From Bradyrhizobium algeriense (GTDB lineage Bacteria > Pseudomonadota > Alphaproteobacteria > Rhizobiales > Xanthobacteraceae): 64,000 nt of DNA. Below the pieces are notes generated by a model that worked only from the letters and a program-made list of their open reading frames with translations, did not search any database and had not been told where the DNA came from. Below are positions 34,373 through 43,510 of this stretch, in pieces (positions within the stretch are counted from its first letter, which is position 1; each line of letters starts with the position of its first letter). Made by a program: the position numbers and the translations under genes. Location of the stretch: contig NZ_JAZHRV010000001.1 of assembly GCF_036924595.1 (NCBI RefSeq), forward strand, positions 3,472,001 through 3,536,000. Reading direction: 5' to 3'.

Positions 34373-36277
34373 CTACTTCTTTTCCGGCGGATTATCTCTC
34401 AGAAACCGCTCCAGATCCTCCTGCACCGAATACGGCAGCGGGATCGGATCGCCCATGTGGTCGATCGCGCGGTCGAGGCAGAGCCGCACCATGCGCGCGA
34501 GTTCGGCCTTGCGATACGGCTTGGTCAGCAGCAACACACCTTCGCCAAGATGCCCGCTCGCATCGAACGCGCCGAAGGTGTTCCCAGAGGTGTAGAGCAC
34601 CCGGAGCGGCCGGCGCAGTTCGGCGACCTGTTGCGCGAGCTGCCGGCCGTTCATGGCGCCGGGCATGATGATGTCGGTGAACAGGAGGTCGAACGCTGCG
34701 CCGGAATTCACCAGTTCGAGAGCGTGGGTCGCGTTGGAAGCGACAATGACCTTGTAGCCGAGACTTTCGAGACGGCCGGTGACATGCGCCCGCACGACAT
34801 CATCATCCTCGACGCACAGGATGGTTTCCGATCCCCCGCGCAGTTCGTCGTCGTCAGGCGGCGAGGCATCGCTTGCCGGAAGCGCGTCCGAAGGCTCGAC
34901 GTCGGCCTTCGGCAGATAGATGCGGAAACAGGCGCCCTTGCCCTCCTCGCCATCGACCACGACGCTGCCGCCGGACTGCTTTGCAAAGCCGAACACCATG
35001 CTCAGCCCAAGTCCGGTGCCGGTGCCGAACTGCTTGGTCGAAAAGAACGGCTCGAAAATCCTGTCGCGTATGGCAGGCGGAATGCCGGCGCCGCTATCGA
35101 TGACCTCGACGGCGACGTAGTCGCCCGCGCCGAGACCGCCCACTTCGGCGTCGCATGCATCGCGCGTGAAATTACCCGTCCTGAACAGCAGCCTCCCCCC
35201 ATTAGGCATAGCGTCGCGGGCATTGATGGCGAGATTGACCAGCGCCGACGTGAGCTGGCTGCGATCGACCAGGGCCAGCCAAGCCTGTTCGCTCAACGCC
35301 GTCCCGATCTCGATCCGCCTTCCGAGCGTCGGCGCCAAGAGCTTGATCACCTCCTCGATCAGCGCATTGACGTCGGTCTCAAGCGGCCGCAACGGCTGCT
35401 TTCTGGCAAAGGCAAGCAGGTTCGCCGTGAGCTGCGACGCCCGGTCGGCCGCGTCATTGATCATTTTGGCGATCGACGTCAGCGCCGGATCGTGCTTGAC
35501 GCCGTCGGCCAGGATTTCGATCGTGCCCGTGATCACGGTGAGCATGTTGTTGAAGTCGTGGGCGATGCCGCCGGTCAATTGCCCGACCGATTCCATCTTC
35601 TGCGCCTGGAACAATTGTTCTTCAGCGGCGCGCTTTGCGGTGATGTCCCTGACAAACGCATTGATGAGGTAGCCTTCACCGCGGCGCAGCGCCGTCAGCG
35701 ACACCTCTGCGAAGAATTCGCGTCCATCCTTGTGCAACAGCGGCGTTTCGTATCGCCCGCCGGCGGCGTCGCCCGATGCCTCGCTCAGGAAGCGGTCCAC
35801 CCATTGCCGGTGCACGGGGCGTTGTGCTTCCGGAAACACCAGCTCTTCCACGCTCCTGCCTACGGCGTCCGCGCGTGTCCATCCCATCAAGGCCTCGGCG
35901 TGCGGGCTCCAGTCGAGAATGACGCAGGACCCATCGGTCTGGACGAAGGCATCGAGCGCGTTTTCGACGATCGCCTGCGCCATTTCACTGTCGGTCAGCG
36001 CCTGATGAGCGAGCCCATGCTCCCGTCCGCTGCGACCATCCACGGGGCCAGTGACGTCGGGCAGCGCGCTACGCCAAAATCGCGCAGGACCGGCAGCGAC
36101 AGCCACCGCGAGCACGCCGGCAATCGTACCGCCCAGCAGCGCCGCGCTGACAATCGTCGCCAGAGGCCCGCCCGGCGTGGCTTGCGTCGCAAAATAATAG
36201 GTCACTGCACTCACGACGCAGGACGTCACGACGACCAGCAACGCCATCGCCAGCGCGAGCCGTCTTGGTTGCGTCAT
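34373..36277 (-). CDS. Hybrid sensor histidine kinase with PAS domain and receiver
   Basis: A 634-residue membrane-bound hybrid kinase. Two membrane helices lie at about residues 7-30 and 40-62. A PAS domain spans about 98-212 (QAIVENALDAFVQTDGSC to NAFVRDITAKRAAEE). The phosphorylated histidine is H240 in GGIAHDFNNML. ATPase boxes are NLAINARDAMPNGG (N box), VIDSGAGIPP (G1) and GTGTGLGLSMVFGFAKQSGG (G2). A receiver domain follows, with the acceptor aspartate D535 in LLFTDIIMPG. No separate output regulator is adjacent, so the phosphate is probably passed on elsewhere. The signal is unknown. Confidence 0.92.
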   Translation of the reverse strand: MTQPRRLALAMALLVVVTSCVVSAVTYYFATQATPGGPLATIVSAALLGGTIAGVLAVAVAAGPARFWRSALPDVTGPVDGRSGREHGLAHQALTDSEMAQAIVENALDAFVQTDGSCVILDWSPHAEALMGWTRADAVGRSVEELVFPEAQRPVHRQWVDRFLSEASGDAAGGRYETPLLHKDGREFFAEVSLTALRRGEGYLINAFVRDITAKRAAEEQLFQAQKMESVGQLTGGIAHDFNNMLTVITGTIEILADGVKHDPALTSIAKMINDAADRASQLTANLLAFARKQPLRPLETDVNALIEEVIKLLAPTLGRRIEIGTALSEQAWLALVDRSQLTSALVNLAINARDAMPNGGRLLFRTGNFTRDACDAEVGGLGAGDYVAVEVIDSGAGIPPAIRDRIFEPFFSTKQFGTGTGLGLSMVFGFAKQSGGSVVVDGEEGKGACFRIYLPKADVEPSDALPASDASPPDDDELRGGSETILCVEDDDVVRAHVTGRLESLGYKVIVASNATHALELVNSGAAFDLLFTDIIMPGAMNGRQLAQQVAELRRPLRVLYTSGNTFGAFDASGHLGEGVLLLTKPYRKAELARMVRLCLDRAIDHMGDPIPLPYSVQEDLERFLRDNPPEKK

Positions 36278-36484
36278 GGCTTCACCAGTCTGGAGATGAT
36301 GGATGACTTAGCCGACTTCCCGGACCCGATCCCATCTTTTCCGCCTCCGTAGAAGTACGGAGGACGCTTGATACAGGCCGCCTTTATGATTCGTCCCAAA
36401 ATTCGGATGGTTGCAGTACTATCCAATGATTCCTTTTAGTTGCAACCGCTTTCGGCGTATTTCCCGCGCTGGAGGGTGCCGGCA

Positions 36485-37552
36485 TCACACCCCGAAGATC
36501 TTGGCGTAGCGCGCCTTGATCTCCTCGCTTTGCGCCTGCACCTGGGCCGGATCGGCCTTCAGCAGTTTCAAGCTGGAAAGCGGGATGTGCTCGCCTTTCT
36601 CCTTCACCTGCGAGTGAAAGGAGCGATGCGCAAAGACGTCGACCAGCATCTGCTGGGCCTCCGCGCTGAAGAAGAAGCTCTGGAAAAGCCTTGCCGCATT
36701 CGGATTCGGCGCGCTGCGGAAAATGCCTGATGGCACGATGATCAGCGGCGAGCCTTCGGCCGGATACACCACCTCGACCGGCTTGCCCTGGTCCTTCAGC
36801 AGCACGAGATTGTAATCATTGCCGTCGGCCATCACGGCACGCTCGCCGAGCAGGATCTTCTTCGGCGGATCGGCGGCCGATTGCACCTGCATGATCTTCT
36901 GCTGCGCGAGCTTCTCCAGATACGGCCAGCCGAGATCACGCGCCAGCAGGAACGTCGTGGTCAGAATAGCGCCGCTGTAGCCGGGATGGGCCTTGACCAT
37001 CTTGCCCGTCCACTTGGGATCGAGCAGGTCGGCATAGCTTTTCGGCGCCTCCTCGCGCTTGACGAGGTTGGTGTTGTAGCCGATCGCTTCCGTCCAGGCG
37101 CAGGACGTCGCGTACATGCCGTCCCGGTCGATCTGATCGGAGGGAAAATGCCGGACCACGTCGCTCGGAAGGTAAGGCGCCAGCCAGTCGTTCTTCTTCC
37201 ATTCGAGATAATGCGCGGTATCGGTCGAATTGGTGACGTCGACGGCCTTGATGCCGCTTCCCTGCTCCTGCGCGATGCGCTGGAAAATCCGCTCCGCACC
37301 GGAGCGCTCCACGCGTACGGTGATCCCAGGATATTTCGCCTCAAAAGTCCTCGCCAGTCGCTCGGCGGTATTGAGTTCAAGCGCCGAATAGAACGACAGC
37401 TTGCCCTCCTTCTTCGCGGCTTCGATCAGGGCCGGCGTCACCTCCTCCGCCGGCGGCACCGCGGCCTTCAGGGGTTCGGCAAACAGCAGGCCTGCAGCGG
37501 ACGCCGTCGATGCCTTGAGCAGGTCGCGTCTCGACCATTTGCGGTCCCGCAT
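36485..37552 (-). CDS. ABC transporter substrate-binding protein, iron(III)-type
   Basis: A 355-residue periplasmic binding protein of the FbpA/AfuA-like class. A twin-arginine signal is clear (DRKWSRRDLLKASTASAAG). The ATG at 37552 has AGGGAGG 5 bases upstream. The fold signature LIEAAKKEGKLSFYSALELN is followed by TFEAKYPGITVRVERSG and an ASCAWTEAIGYNTNLV segment typical of ferric-ion, phosphonate-like or sulphate-like binding proteins. No permease or ATPase gene lies next to it, so it must work with a transporter encoded elsewhere or has another role. Confidence 0.85.
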   Translation of the reverse strand: MRDRKWSRRDLLKASTASAAGLLFAEPLKAAVPPAEEVTPALIEAAKKEGKLSFYSALELNTAERLARTFEAKYPGITVRVERSGAERIFQRIAQEQGSGIKAVDVTNSTDTAHYLEWKKNDWLAPYLPSDVVRHFPSDQIDRDGMYATSCAWTEAIGYNTNLVKREEAPKSYADLLDPKWTGKMVKAHPGYSGAILTTTFLLARDLGWPYLEKLAQQKIMQVQSAADPPKKILLGERAVMADGNDYNLVLLKDQGKPVEVVYPAEGSPLIIVPSGIFRSAPNPNAARLFQSFFFSAEAQQMLVDVFAHRSFHSQVKEKGEHIPLSSLKLLKADPAQVQAQSEEIKARYAKIFGV

Positions 37553-37591
37553 CGCATCCTCCCTTGTCATGCGACCGTTCTTTGCGGTCGC

Positions 37592-38362
37592 CTAGCCGGT
37601 TCGCGCGTGCGCCTTCAGCGCCTCGCCGAACGCTTCGAACAGCTTTCGGTTGATCGGGTTGCGCTGCGGGTCGTACTCGGCGTGCCATTGGACACCGAGC
37701 GCAAAACTCGCGGCGTCCGCGATCCGGATTGCCTCGATGGTGCCGTCTTCGGCGATGCCTTCGATCACGACGCGCGCGCCAGGTTCGAGGATGCCCTGCC
37801 CGTGCAGCGAATTCACGCGGATGGTTTCGCAGCCGAGCAGATTTGCAAAGGTGCCGCCGGGCGTCAGGTGGACGTCATGGCGGTCGGCAAACACGACTGT
37901 CGGATCGGGATGGATTTCGCCATTCTCCAGCCGCGGCATGCGGTGGTTCATGCGGCCCGGGATCTCGCGGATTTCCGGATGCAGCGAACCACCGAAGGCG
38001 ACGTTCATCTCCTGCAGGCCGCGGCAGATGCCGAAGATCGGCACGCCGCGGGCGACGCAGGCCTCCGTCAGCGCCAGCGCGACGTCGTCGCGATGGATAT
38101 CGTAGGGCTCGTGCCTCTCATGCGGCTCGGTCTTGAAACGCGTCGGGTGCACATTGGCCCGCGCTCCGGTCAGCACCACGCCGTCGACGACGTCGAGAAG
38201 CGCGCCGACATCGGTAATCTCGGGCGAGCCCGCGAACATCAGCGGCAGCGCCCCTGCCACGTCGGTGACAGCGCGCAAATTGCGCTCTCCGACCATCTGG
38301 GTCTGGAAACGATTTTCGACGCGATAGGCGTTCCCGATCACACCGACCACGGGCCGTCTCAT
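37592..38362 (-). CDS. Gamma-glutamyl-gamma-aminobutyrate hydrolase family protein
   Basis: A 256-residue class I glutamine amidotransferase-like hydrolase of the PuuD type, which cleaves gamma-glutamyl amides in polyamine and GABA breakdown. The nucleophile cysteine is in PIFGICRGLQEMNVAFGG near residue 109. The catalytic histidine and glutamate are in the QWHAEYDPQRNP segment near residue 225. The opening MRRPVVGVIGNAY fits the family; an upstream extension has no ribosome-binding site. It lies 39 bases downstream of the binding-protein gene on the same strand. No polyamine pathway gene is nearby, so the exact substrate is open. Confidence 0.88.
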   Translation of the reverse strand: MRRPVVGVIGNAYRVENRFQTQMVGERNLRAVTDVAGALPLMFAGSPEITDVGALLDVVDGVVLTGARANVHPTRFKTEPHERHEPYDIHRDDVALALTEACVARGVPIFGICRGLQEMNVAFGGSLHPEIREIPGRMNHRMPRLENGEIHPDPTVVFADRHDVHLTPGGTFANLLGCETIRVNSLHGQGILEPGARVVIEGIAEDGTIEAIRIADAASFALGVQWHAEYDPQRNPINRKLFEAFGEALKAHARTG

Positions 38363-38485
38363 CGCAAAAATTCCGCTGTCATCGTCCTGTGCAAGGATAT
38401 TCCGGGTTGGGCCATGATTGCAGAAGATAATGCCTGCGGCCCGGCTGCGGATCAATATCCGCAGAGCGGCAGCGGGGCTGCCCTG

Positions 38486-39181
38486 CTATTTCCGCGTGAA
38501 AGCCTCCTGGGCGCCGATCGCCTCGACCCCGGGCAACCCGGCCGCGCGGAGCGCCGTGGCCGCCGAATCGCCGGCACCGCTCAGCCACGGCAATTTTGCC
38601 TGGATTCCGCGCGTTACCGGCTCGCCCAGCACGCCGCCGAAATCAAGCGGCCAATATCCGTTCGGCACCACCTCAGTCGATATCCCCTGGAGGCGATAGC
38701 CCTTGCCGAGCACCGCTTCGGCATCGTCGGGCGGCACCAGGCGCGCAGTGCCGGGCGTGGCCGGATCGGTAAAACTGACGAACACCGGGATCAGCGCACC
38801 CTTCACCGGCACTGTGCCGGTCAGCCGGCTCATCTCGCTGAACGGCACGCGCTTGCCGGCTGCCGCCGCATAGGCCCGCAAGGCCACGTAGTTCATGTCG
38901 TCAAGGACGAGATTATTGTCGACATGGGCCAACAGCGCGACGAGGTTCTTGCCCTGCCCGAGATCGACCAAAACGGCGTCACCCAACGTGCGGGTCTGAC
39001 CGCGGCGGGTGTAGCTGCGATCGGGATGGACGGCCATCACGCCAGAGGCCGACTTGCGCCCCTCCGGCGTCTCGACCTCGACCATCAGGCGATATTTGTG
39101 GGCAGGCCGGTTGATTCTGATCTGGTCGCCGATCACCAGCGCCGCCAGCAGCGCAATCGGGCCGAACCATTTGAAATTCAT
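38486..39181 (-). CDS. Conserved hypothetical exported or membrane-anchored protein
   Basis: A 231-residue protein with an N-terminal hydrophobic segment (MNFKWFGPIALLAALVIGDQ) that may be a signal anchor. The ATG at 39181 has GGCGAGGA upstream. The rest is predicted to be beta-rich: YRLMVEVETPEGRKSASGVM, DAVLVDLGQGKNLVALLAHV and FVSFTDPATPGTARLVPPDD. I recognise it only as a conserved hypothetical protein of alphaproteobacteria. It lies between the glutamine-amidotransferase gene and a divergent AI-2E family transporter. No function can be assigned. Confidence 0.65.
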   Translation of the reverse strand: MNFKWFGPIALLAALVIGDQIRINRPAHKYRLMVEVETPEGRKSASGVMAVHPDRSYTRRGQTRTLGDAVLVDLGQGKNLVALLAHVDNNLVLDDMNYVALRAYAAAAGKRVPFSEMSRLTGTVPVKGALIPVFVSFTDPATPGTARLVPPDDAEAVLGKGYRLQGISTEVVPNGYWPLDFGGVLGEPVTRGIQAKLPWLSGAGDSAATALRAAGLPGVEAIGAQEAFTRK

Positions 39182-39332
39182 CTCATCCTCGCCGGCCCGC
39201 CATATCAGATTCATGCACCGCTTGGCATACCGGGTGCGACAGCGTCAAACCGGCGCGCGCCCGCCCGCTTGATCCCGGCCCGATTTTGACGAATGACTGG
39301 CGACGCAATATGTCTCACGAGAAGGAATCAAC

Positions 39333-40463
39333 GTGACAGGTCCCGCTGACAATCGCCTTCAGGCCCGTAACGATCTGGCGTGGGCGATATCGGTCGGCGG
39401 CATCGGCGTGGTGCTGTTCACCGCCCTGCTCGCGTTCACCTGGCACTTCGCCGCGACGCTGTTTCTGATATTTTCCGGTATCCTGCTCGGCGTCGCGCTC
39501 AACGCCATGAGCAACCTGCTCGGGCGCGTGGTGCGGCTGCCGCATGCGCTGCGGCTCACAGTGGTCTGCCTGGTGGTTGCGGGCATGCTGTCGGGCATTG
39601 TCTTTCTCGGCGGCACCACGATCGCCCAGCAGACGACGGCGTTGAGCAACACGCTCAAATCGCAGCTCGTCAACGTCAAGGGTTTTCTGGAACGGAACGG
39701 CATCGACACCAGCTTCTTCGACTTCGGCACCGTGTCCTCGCCGTCGGATGATGCCGCGCCGGCAGCCCCAAGCGCTGCGCCGACGCCGCACGCACTTCCC
39801 AGCGCCGGCACGATTGCGGCCAGCGGTGGCGCCATCTTCAGCCAGAGCCTGAAACTGATTCTGGGCACCGCAAGCGCGGTCGGAAACTTCTTCATCGTGC
39901 TGTTCCTGGGAATAGCCTTTGCGACCCAGCCAAGCGTCTACCGCGACGGGCTGCTGTTCATGGCGCCTGCCCGACACCGCACGCGGGCGGTCGCGATCGT
40001 CGACCGGATCGGCGAGACGCTGGAGCGCTGGCTGATCGCGCAGATCATCACCATGATCGCGGTGTTTCTGGTGACCTGGATCGGGCTATCGATCATCGGC
40101 ATCCAGAGTTCGTTCATTCTCGGCATCCAGGCCGGACTGCTCGCTTTCATCCCGACGGTGGGCGCGATCCTCGGCGGCCTGATCGTGGTGCTGGCCAGCG
40201 TCGCCTCGGGATGGGTCGCGGCCCTCTCCGCCTTCATCCTGTTTCTCGGCGTGCACGCACTGGAAAGCTACGTGCTGACCCCGATCATCCAGCGCCAGGC
40301 GCTGGATATTCCGCCGGCCACGCTGTTTGCGTTCCAGATCCTGCTCGGCGTCGTGTTCGGCATCTGGGGCCTGGCGCTCGCGCTGCCGCTGATGGCGATC
40401 GCCAAGGTGATGATCGACCATTTCAAGACCGAGCGTCTGCCGGCCGAAGCAGCGGCCGCCTGA
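39333..40463 (+). CDS. AI-2E family transporter (PerM-like)
   Basis: A 376-residue inner-membrane protein with about seven or eight transmembrane helices. The start is a GTG at 39333 with GAGAAGGA upstream. A soluble Pro/Ala-rich loop (about residues 130-160) separates the first helices from the C-terminal membrane block. The pattern GIQAGLLAFIPTVGAILGGL and HALESYVLTPIIQRQALDIPP is the family signature. Members have been linked to export of small signals or to sodium-proton exchange, and the name does not prove AI-2 transport. It is divergent from the hypothetical gene and followed by a convergent monooxygenase-fold gene. Confidence 0.88.
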   Translation: MTGPADNRLQARNDLAWAISVGGIGVVLFTALLAFTWHFAATLFLIFSGILLGVALNAMSNLLGRVVRLPHALRLTVVCLVVAGMLSGIVFLGGTTIAQQTTALSNTLKSQLVNVKGFLERNGIDTSFFDFGTVSSPSDDAAPAAPSAAPTPHALPSAGTIAASGGAIFSQSLKLILGTASAVGNFFIVLFLGIAFATQPSVYRDGLLFMAPARHRTRAVAIVDRIGETLERWLIAQIITMIAVFLVTWIGLSIIGIQSSFILGIQAGLLAFIPTVGAILGGLIVVLASVASGWVAALSAFILFLGVHALESYVLTPIIQRQALDIPPATLFAFQILLGVVFGIWGLALALPLMAIAKVMIDHFKTERLPAEAAAA

Positions 40464-40469
40464 ACGCCC

Positions 40470-40772
40470 TTAGTCGGCCGTGGTCAGCACCGTCTCGGTG
40501 TGCTCGACCTCGGGCGGCGAAGCAAAATACGGCCCGACCAGCGCGCGCCAGGCGGTGAAATCTTCCGAGCCGCGAAAATCCACGGTGTGGTTTTCCAGCG
40601 TCTCCCACTGCGCCATCAGCCGGTAACGCTGCGGCTTCTCGATCGATTTGTGCAGCTCAAAGCCCTTGCCGCCCTTGGCGCGCAGAAACAGCGGACGCGC
40701 CTTGGCAACGGCAGCCTCGAAATCCTTCTCGGTGCCGGGCTTGACGTCGATTTGTGCGATTTCGGTGATCAT
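40470..40772 (-). CDS. Antibiotic biosynthesis monooxygenase (ABM) domain protein
   Basis: A 100-residue single-domain protein with the ABM ferredoxin-like fold. Typical features are ITEIAQIDVKPGTEKDFEAAV at the start, the central LHKSIEKPQRYRLMAQWETLENH and the terminal DFTAWRALVGPYF. Family members act as dimers on aromatic or polyketide substrates, or as haem-degrading enzymes, but many have no known reaction. It stands alone, convergent with the AI-2E family transporter (6 bases between stops). Confidence 0.85.
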   Translation of the reverse strand: MITEIAQIDVKPGTEKDFEAAVAKARPLFLRAKGGKGFELHKSIEKPQRYRLMAQWETLENHTVDFRGSEDFTAWRALVGPYFASPPEVEHTETVLTTAD

Positions 40773-40992
40773 CGGAGTTACGCCTTCTCATGAGAATTGG
40801 CGTGTCTAGCCCAGTCGCCCCAAAAGCAAAAGACATATGCGACGCTTGTGCGTTGCTGCGACGCACGCTGGCCGTTCGCGGCATCAAGCATGAGGAAATC
40901 GCGCGCGTGACATGCTCGCGCCTCAACCCTAATTTGATGTAGGCTTGCGCCAAACAACGAGCGGCAAGCTCACGGCCACGGGGAGAGAAGCG

Positions 40993-43143
40993 ATGAATCT
41001 CAATCGGATCCTGTTCTCCTTCACCCTGGCTGCGGCAGCGGGCGTGCTCACCTTGGCGGCGCCGGCGCATGCGCAGCAACCGCCGGCGGTTGCGATCGAC
41101 AATGACGACATCGGCGGCGTGGTAGCCGGACCCAACGGCCCGGAGGCCGGCGTCTGGGTCATCGCGGAAACGAATGAGTTGCCGACGAAATTCGCCAAGA
41201 TCGTCGTCACCGACGATCAGGGCCGTTACGTGATCCCGGACCTGCCACTGAGCGTGAACTACGCGGTCTGGGTGCGCGGCTATGGGCTGGTGGATTCGCC
41301 CAGGTTGCGCGCCAAGCCCGGCCAGCAGGTCAACCTCACGGCGGTACCGGCCCCGAACGAGGCCGCAGCCGCCCATTATTATTCGGCGATCTATTGGTAC
41401 ACGATGATGAAGATCCCGCCGGCGAAGGATTTCGGCGGTACTACCGACATCCCGAAGGAGATCACGCAGGATATCTGGCGCCAGCGGATGAACAATGTCG
41501 ACTGCATCGGCTGCCATCAGCTCGGCCAGGAATCCACCCGCACGATCCCGGGCGCGTTCGGCGAATTCAAATCGGGCGAGGAAGCCTGGATACGCCGCAT
41601 CTCCTCAGGCCAGACCGGGGAATGGATGGTGAATCGGCTCGCGGGCCAGCTCGGCGGCGTACCGTTCAAGTATTTCGGCGACTGGACCGATCGGGTCGCC
41701 AAGGGCGAACTGCCGAAATCCAAACCGCCGCGGCCGGCCGGCATCGAACGCAACGTCGTCGTCTCGTCGTGGGAATGGGCGACGGAGAAGCACTTCGTCC
41801 ACGATCTGATTTCCTCGGATCGGCGTTATCCGACGGTCAACGCCTACGGCCCACTGTACGGCGCGAACGAATACTCATCCGACGACATGCCGATCCTCGA
41901 TCCGAAGACGCACAAGGTGACGTTCTCCAGGATGCCGGTCGCCGATCCCAATGCACCGGAATCTTTCGGCCCTCCGCTCCATGGCACGGCTCTCCTCAAT
42001 CCGGTCAGCCCCTCGGCCTATTGGGGTGACGAGAAGATCTGGAGCCAGCGGACCAACAATCACAACAGCATGTTCGACAAGAAGGGCCGCGTGTGGTTGG
42101 CGGCGGCGGTGCGCGGCATCGAAAATCCGACTTACTGCCGGAAAGGGTCCGACCACCCGTCGGCCAAGGCCTTCCCGCTCGAACGTTCGGGGCGGCAAGT
42201 GACGGTGTTCGATCCCAAGACCCAGAAGTACAGCTTCATCGATACCTGCTTCGGCACCCATCACCCGCAGTTCGGCTACGATGCCGACGATACGCTTTGG
42301 GTTTCGGGGACCGGCCCCGTCGCCGGCTGGGTCAATACCAAGTTATGGGACGAGACCGGCGATGTCATCAAAGCGCAGGGGTGGGCGCCGTTCGTTCTCG
42401 ACACCAACGGCAACGGCAAGGTCGACGAATACACCGAGCCGGGCAAGCCGGCAGAGGCGGACAAGGACATGCGGGTCGCCGGCTCAGGCCCCTACGCCGT
42501 GATGCCGCATCCGACCGACGGCTCGGTCTGGTACACCGTCAATGTGTTCGTCGGCCAGCCCGGCTTCATGCGCTTCGATCCCAAGACCAAACTGTCGGAG
42601 TTTTATGCCATTCCGAAGGAAGGCATCGGCGTTCGCGGCGGCGACATCGACAAGAACGGCGTGCTCTGGGGCTCGGGCTCGAACGGCAGCTTGATCCGCT
42701 TCGATCGCAGCAAATGCAAGAACCCGCTCAATGGTCCGAGCGCGACCGGCAACCACTGCGCGGAGGGCTTTTCCTACTTCAAATATCCGGGCCCCGGCTT
42801 TGAAGGGTTCGAGAGCTCGAGCGCCGAGGCGAGCTACTACACCTGGGTCGATCACCATAACACGGTCGGCCTTGGCGAGAACATCCCGATCTCCACCGCC
42901 AACCTCAACGACGGTTTCGTGGCCCTCAAGGACGGGCAGATGGTGATGCTGCGCATTCCCTATCCGCTCGGCTTTTTTGCCAAGGGCCTCGACGGGCGCA
43001 TTGACGATCCGAGCGCGGGCTGGAAAGGCCGCGGGCTGTGGAGTTCGAGCGGCGATCGCACACCCTGGCTGATGGAGGGCGGCAAGGGCTCAAAGCCGCG
43101 GGCGGTGCATATTCAGGTGCGCCCCGACCCGTTGGCGAAATGA
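40993..43143 (+). CDS. Periplasmic c-type haem protein with carboxypeptidase regulatory-like domain
   Basis: A 716-residue exported protein. The signal peptide is MNLNRILFSFTLAAAAGV with cleavage after APAHA. Residues about 38-118 form a carboxypeptidase regulatory-like beta-sandwich (GGVVAGPNGPEAGVWVIAE). A single haem c attachment motif C171-I-G-C174-H175 follows. The large C-terminal half (about 250-716) looks like a beta-propeller, with blades such as NSMFDKKGRVWLAAAVRGI and GYDADDTLWVSGTGPVAGW. A calcium-type loop DTNGNGKVDEY starts at D470. Lyase or quinoprotein propellers look similar, but no active-site residues can be pinned down. It is probably an extracytoplasmic redox protein of unknown substrate. 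Confidence 0.8.
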   Translation: MNLNRILFSFTLAAAAGVLTLAAPAHAQQPPAVAIDNDDIGGVVAGPNGPEAGVWVIAETNELPTKFAKIVVTDDQGRYVIPDLPLSVNYAVWVRGYGLVDSPRLRAKPGQQVNLTAVPAPNEAAAAHYYSAIYWYTMMKIPPAKDFGGTTDIPKEITQDIWRQRMNNVDCIGCHQLGQESTRTIPGAFGEFKSGEEAWIRRISSGQTGEWMVNRLAGQLGGVPFKYFGDWTDRVAKGELPKSKPPRPAGIERNVVVSSWEWATEKHFVHDLISSDRRYPTVNAYGPLYGANEYSSDDMPILDPKTHKVTFSRMPVADPNAPESFGPPLHGTALLNPVSPSAYWGDEKIWSQRTNNHNSMFDKKGRVWLAAAVRGIENPTYCRKGSDHPSAKAFPLERSGRQVTVFDPKTQKYSFIDTCFGTHHPQFGYDADDTLWVSGTGPVAGWVNTKLWDETGDVIKAQGWAPFVLDTNGNGKVDEYTEPGKPAEADKDMRVAGSGPYAVMPHPTDGSVWYTVNVFVGQPGFMRFDPKTKLSEFYAIPKEGIGVRGGDIDKNGVLWGSGSNGSLIRFDRSKCKNPLNGPSATGNHCAEGFSYFKYPGPGFEGFESSSAEASYYTWVDHHNTVGLGENIPISTANLNDGFVALKDGQMVMLRIPYPLGFFAKGLDGRIDDPSAGWKGRGLWSSSGDRTPWLMEGGKGSKPRAVHIQVRPDPLAK

Positions 43144-43154
43144 GGGATCAGCGC

Positions 43155-43391
43155 CTAGTTGAACAGCAGCACCGTGCCGGCGATCATCAGCGCACAGCCG
43201 ATGAACATGATGGCCGGCCAGCGCATTCTGCGCTGATCATAACGCCCCTGCGCACGACGCTCCGTGATGAGCGCCATCTCGAATTCTTCCGAGGTCGAGA
43301 ACATGCAGCCAAAACCGCCGCGGGCCGAGGCTGCGGCCGCTTCGAGCGACATCAGGGCAGCCTGTGGGTTTCGTCTGCGAGGTGAATCCAT
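43155..43391 (-). CDS. Small membrane protein, hypothetical
   Basis: A 78-residue protein with a C-terminal hydrophobic helix (about residues 58-77, WPAIMFIGCALMIAGTVLLF) and a polar N-terminal half. The ribosome-binding site at the first ATG is weak, and a start at residue 14 is possible. It is convergent with the haem-protein gene, 11 bases apart. I do not recognise the family; it may be a tail-anchored membrane peptide. Confidence 0.5.
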   Translation of the reverse strand: MDSPRRRNPQAALMSLEAAAASARGGFGCMFSTSEEFEMALITERRAQGRYDQRRMRWPAIMFIGCALMIAGTVLLFN

Positions 43392-43510
43392 GGTGCAGAG
43401 GATATGGATGGAATGGTAAACGCGAGGTTACCGCGCATCGTTTCCGCCGCGATCCCCGCCGAAAGTGACAGATCGAACTCCGCAGATATCGCCTTGTTCG
43501 GTCGAAGCGT

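Noticed and set aside
36881..39289. An 802-codon plus-strand frame across three leftward genes
   Set aside because: It spans the binding-protein, amidotransferase and hypothetical genes in antisense, with composition typical of shadow frames in GC-rich DNA.
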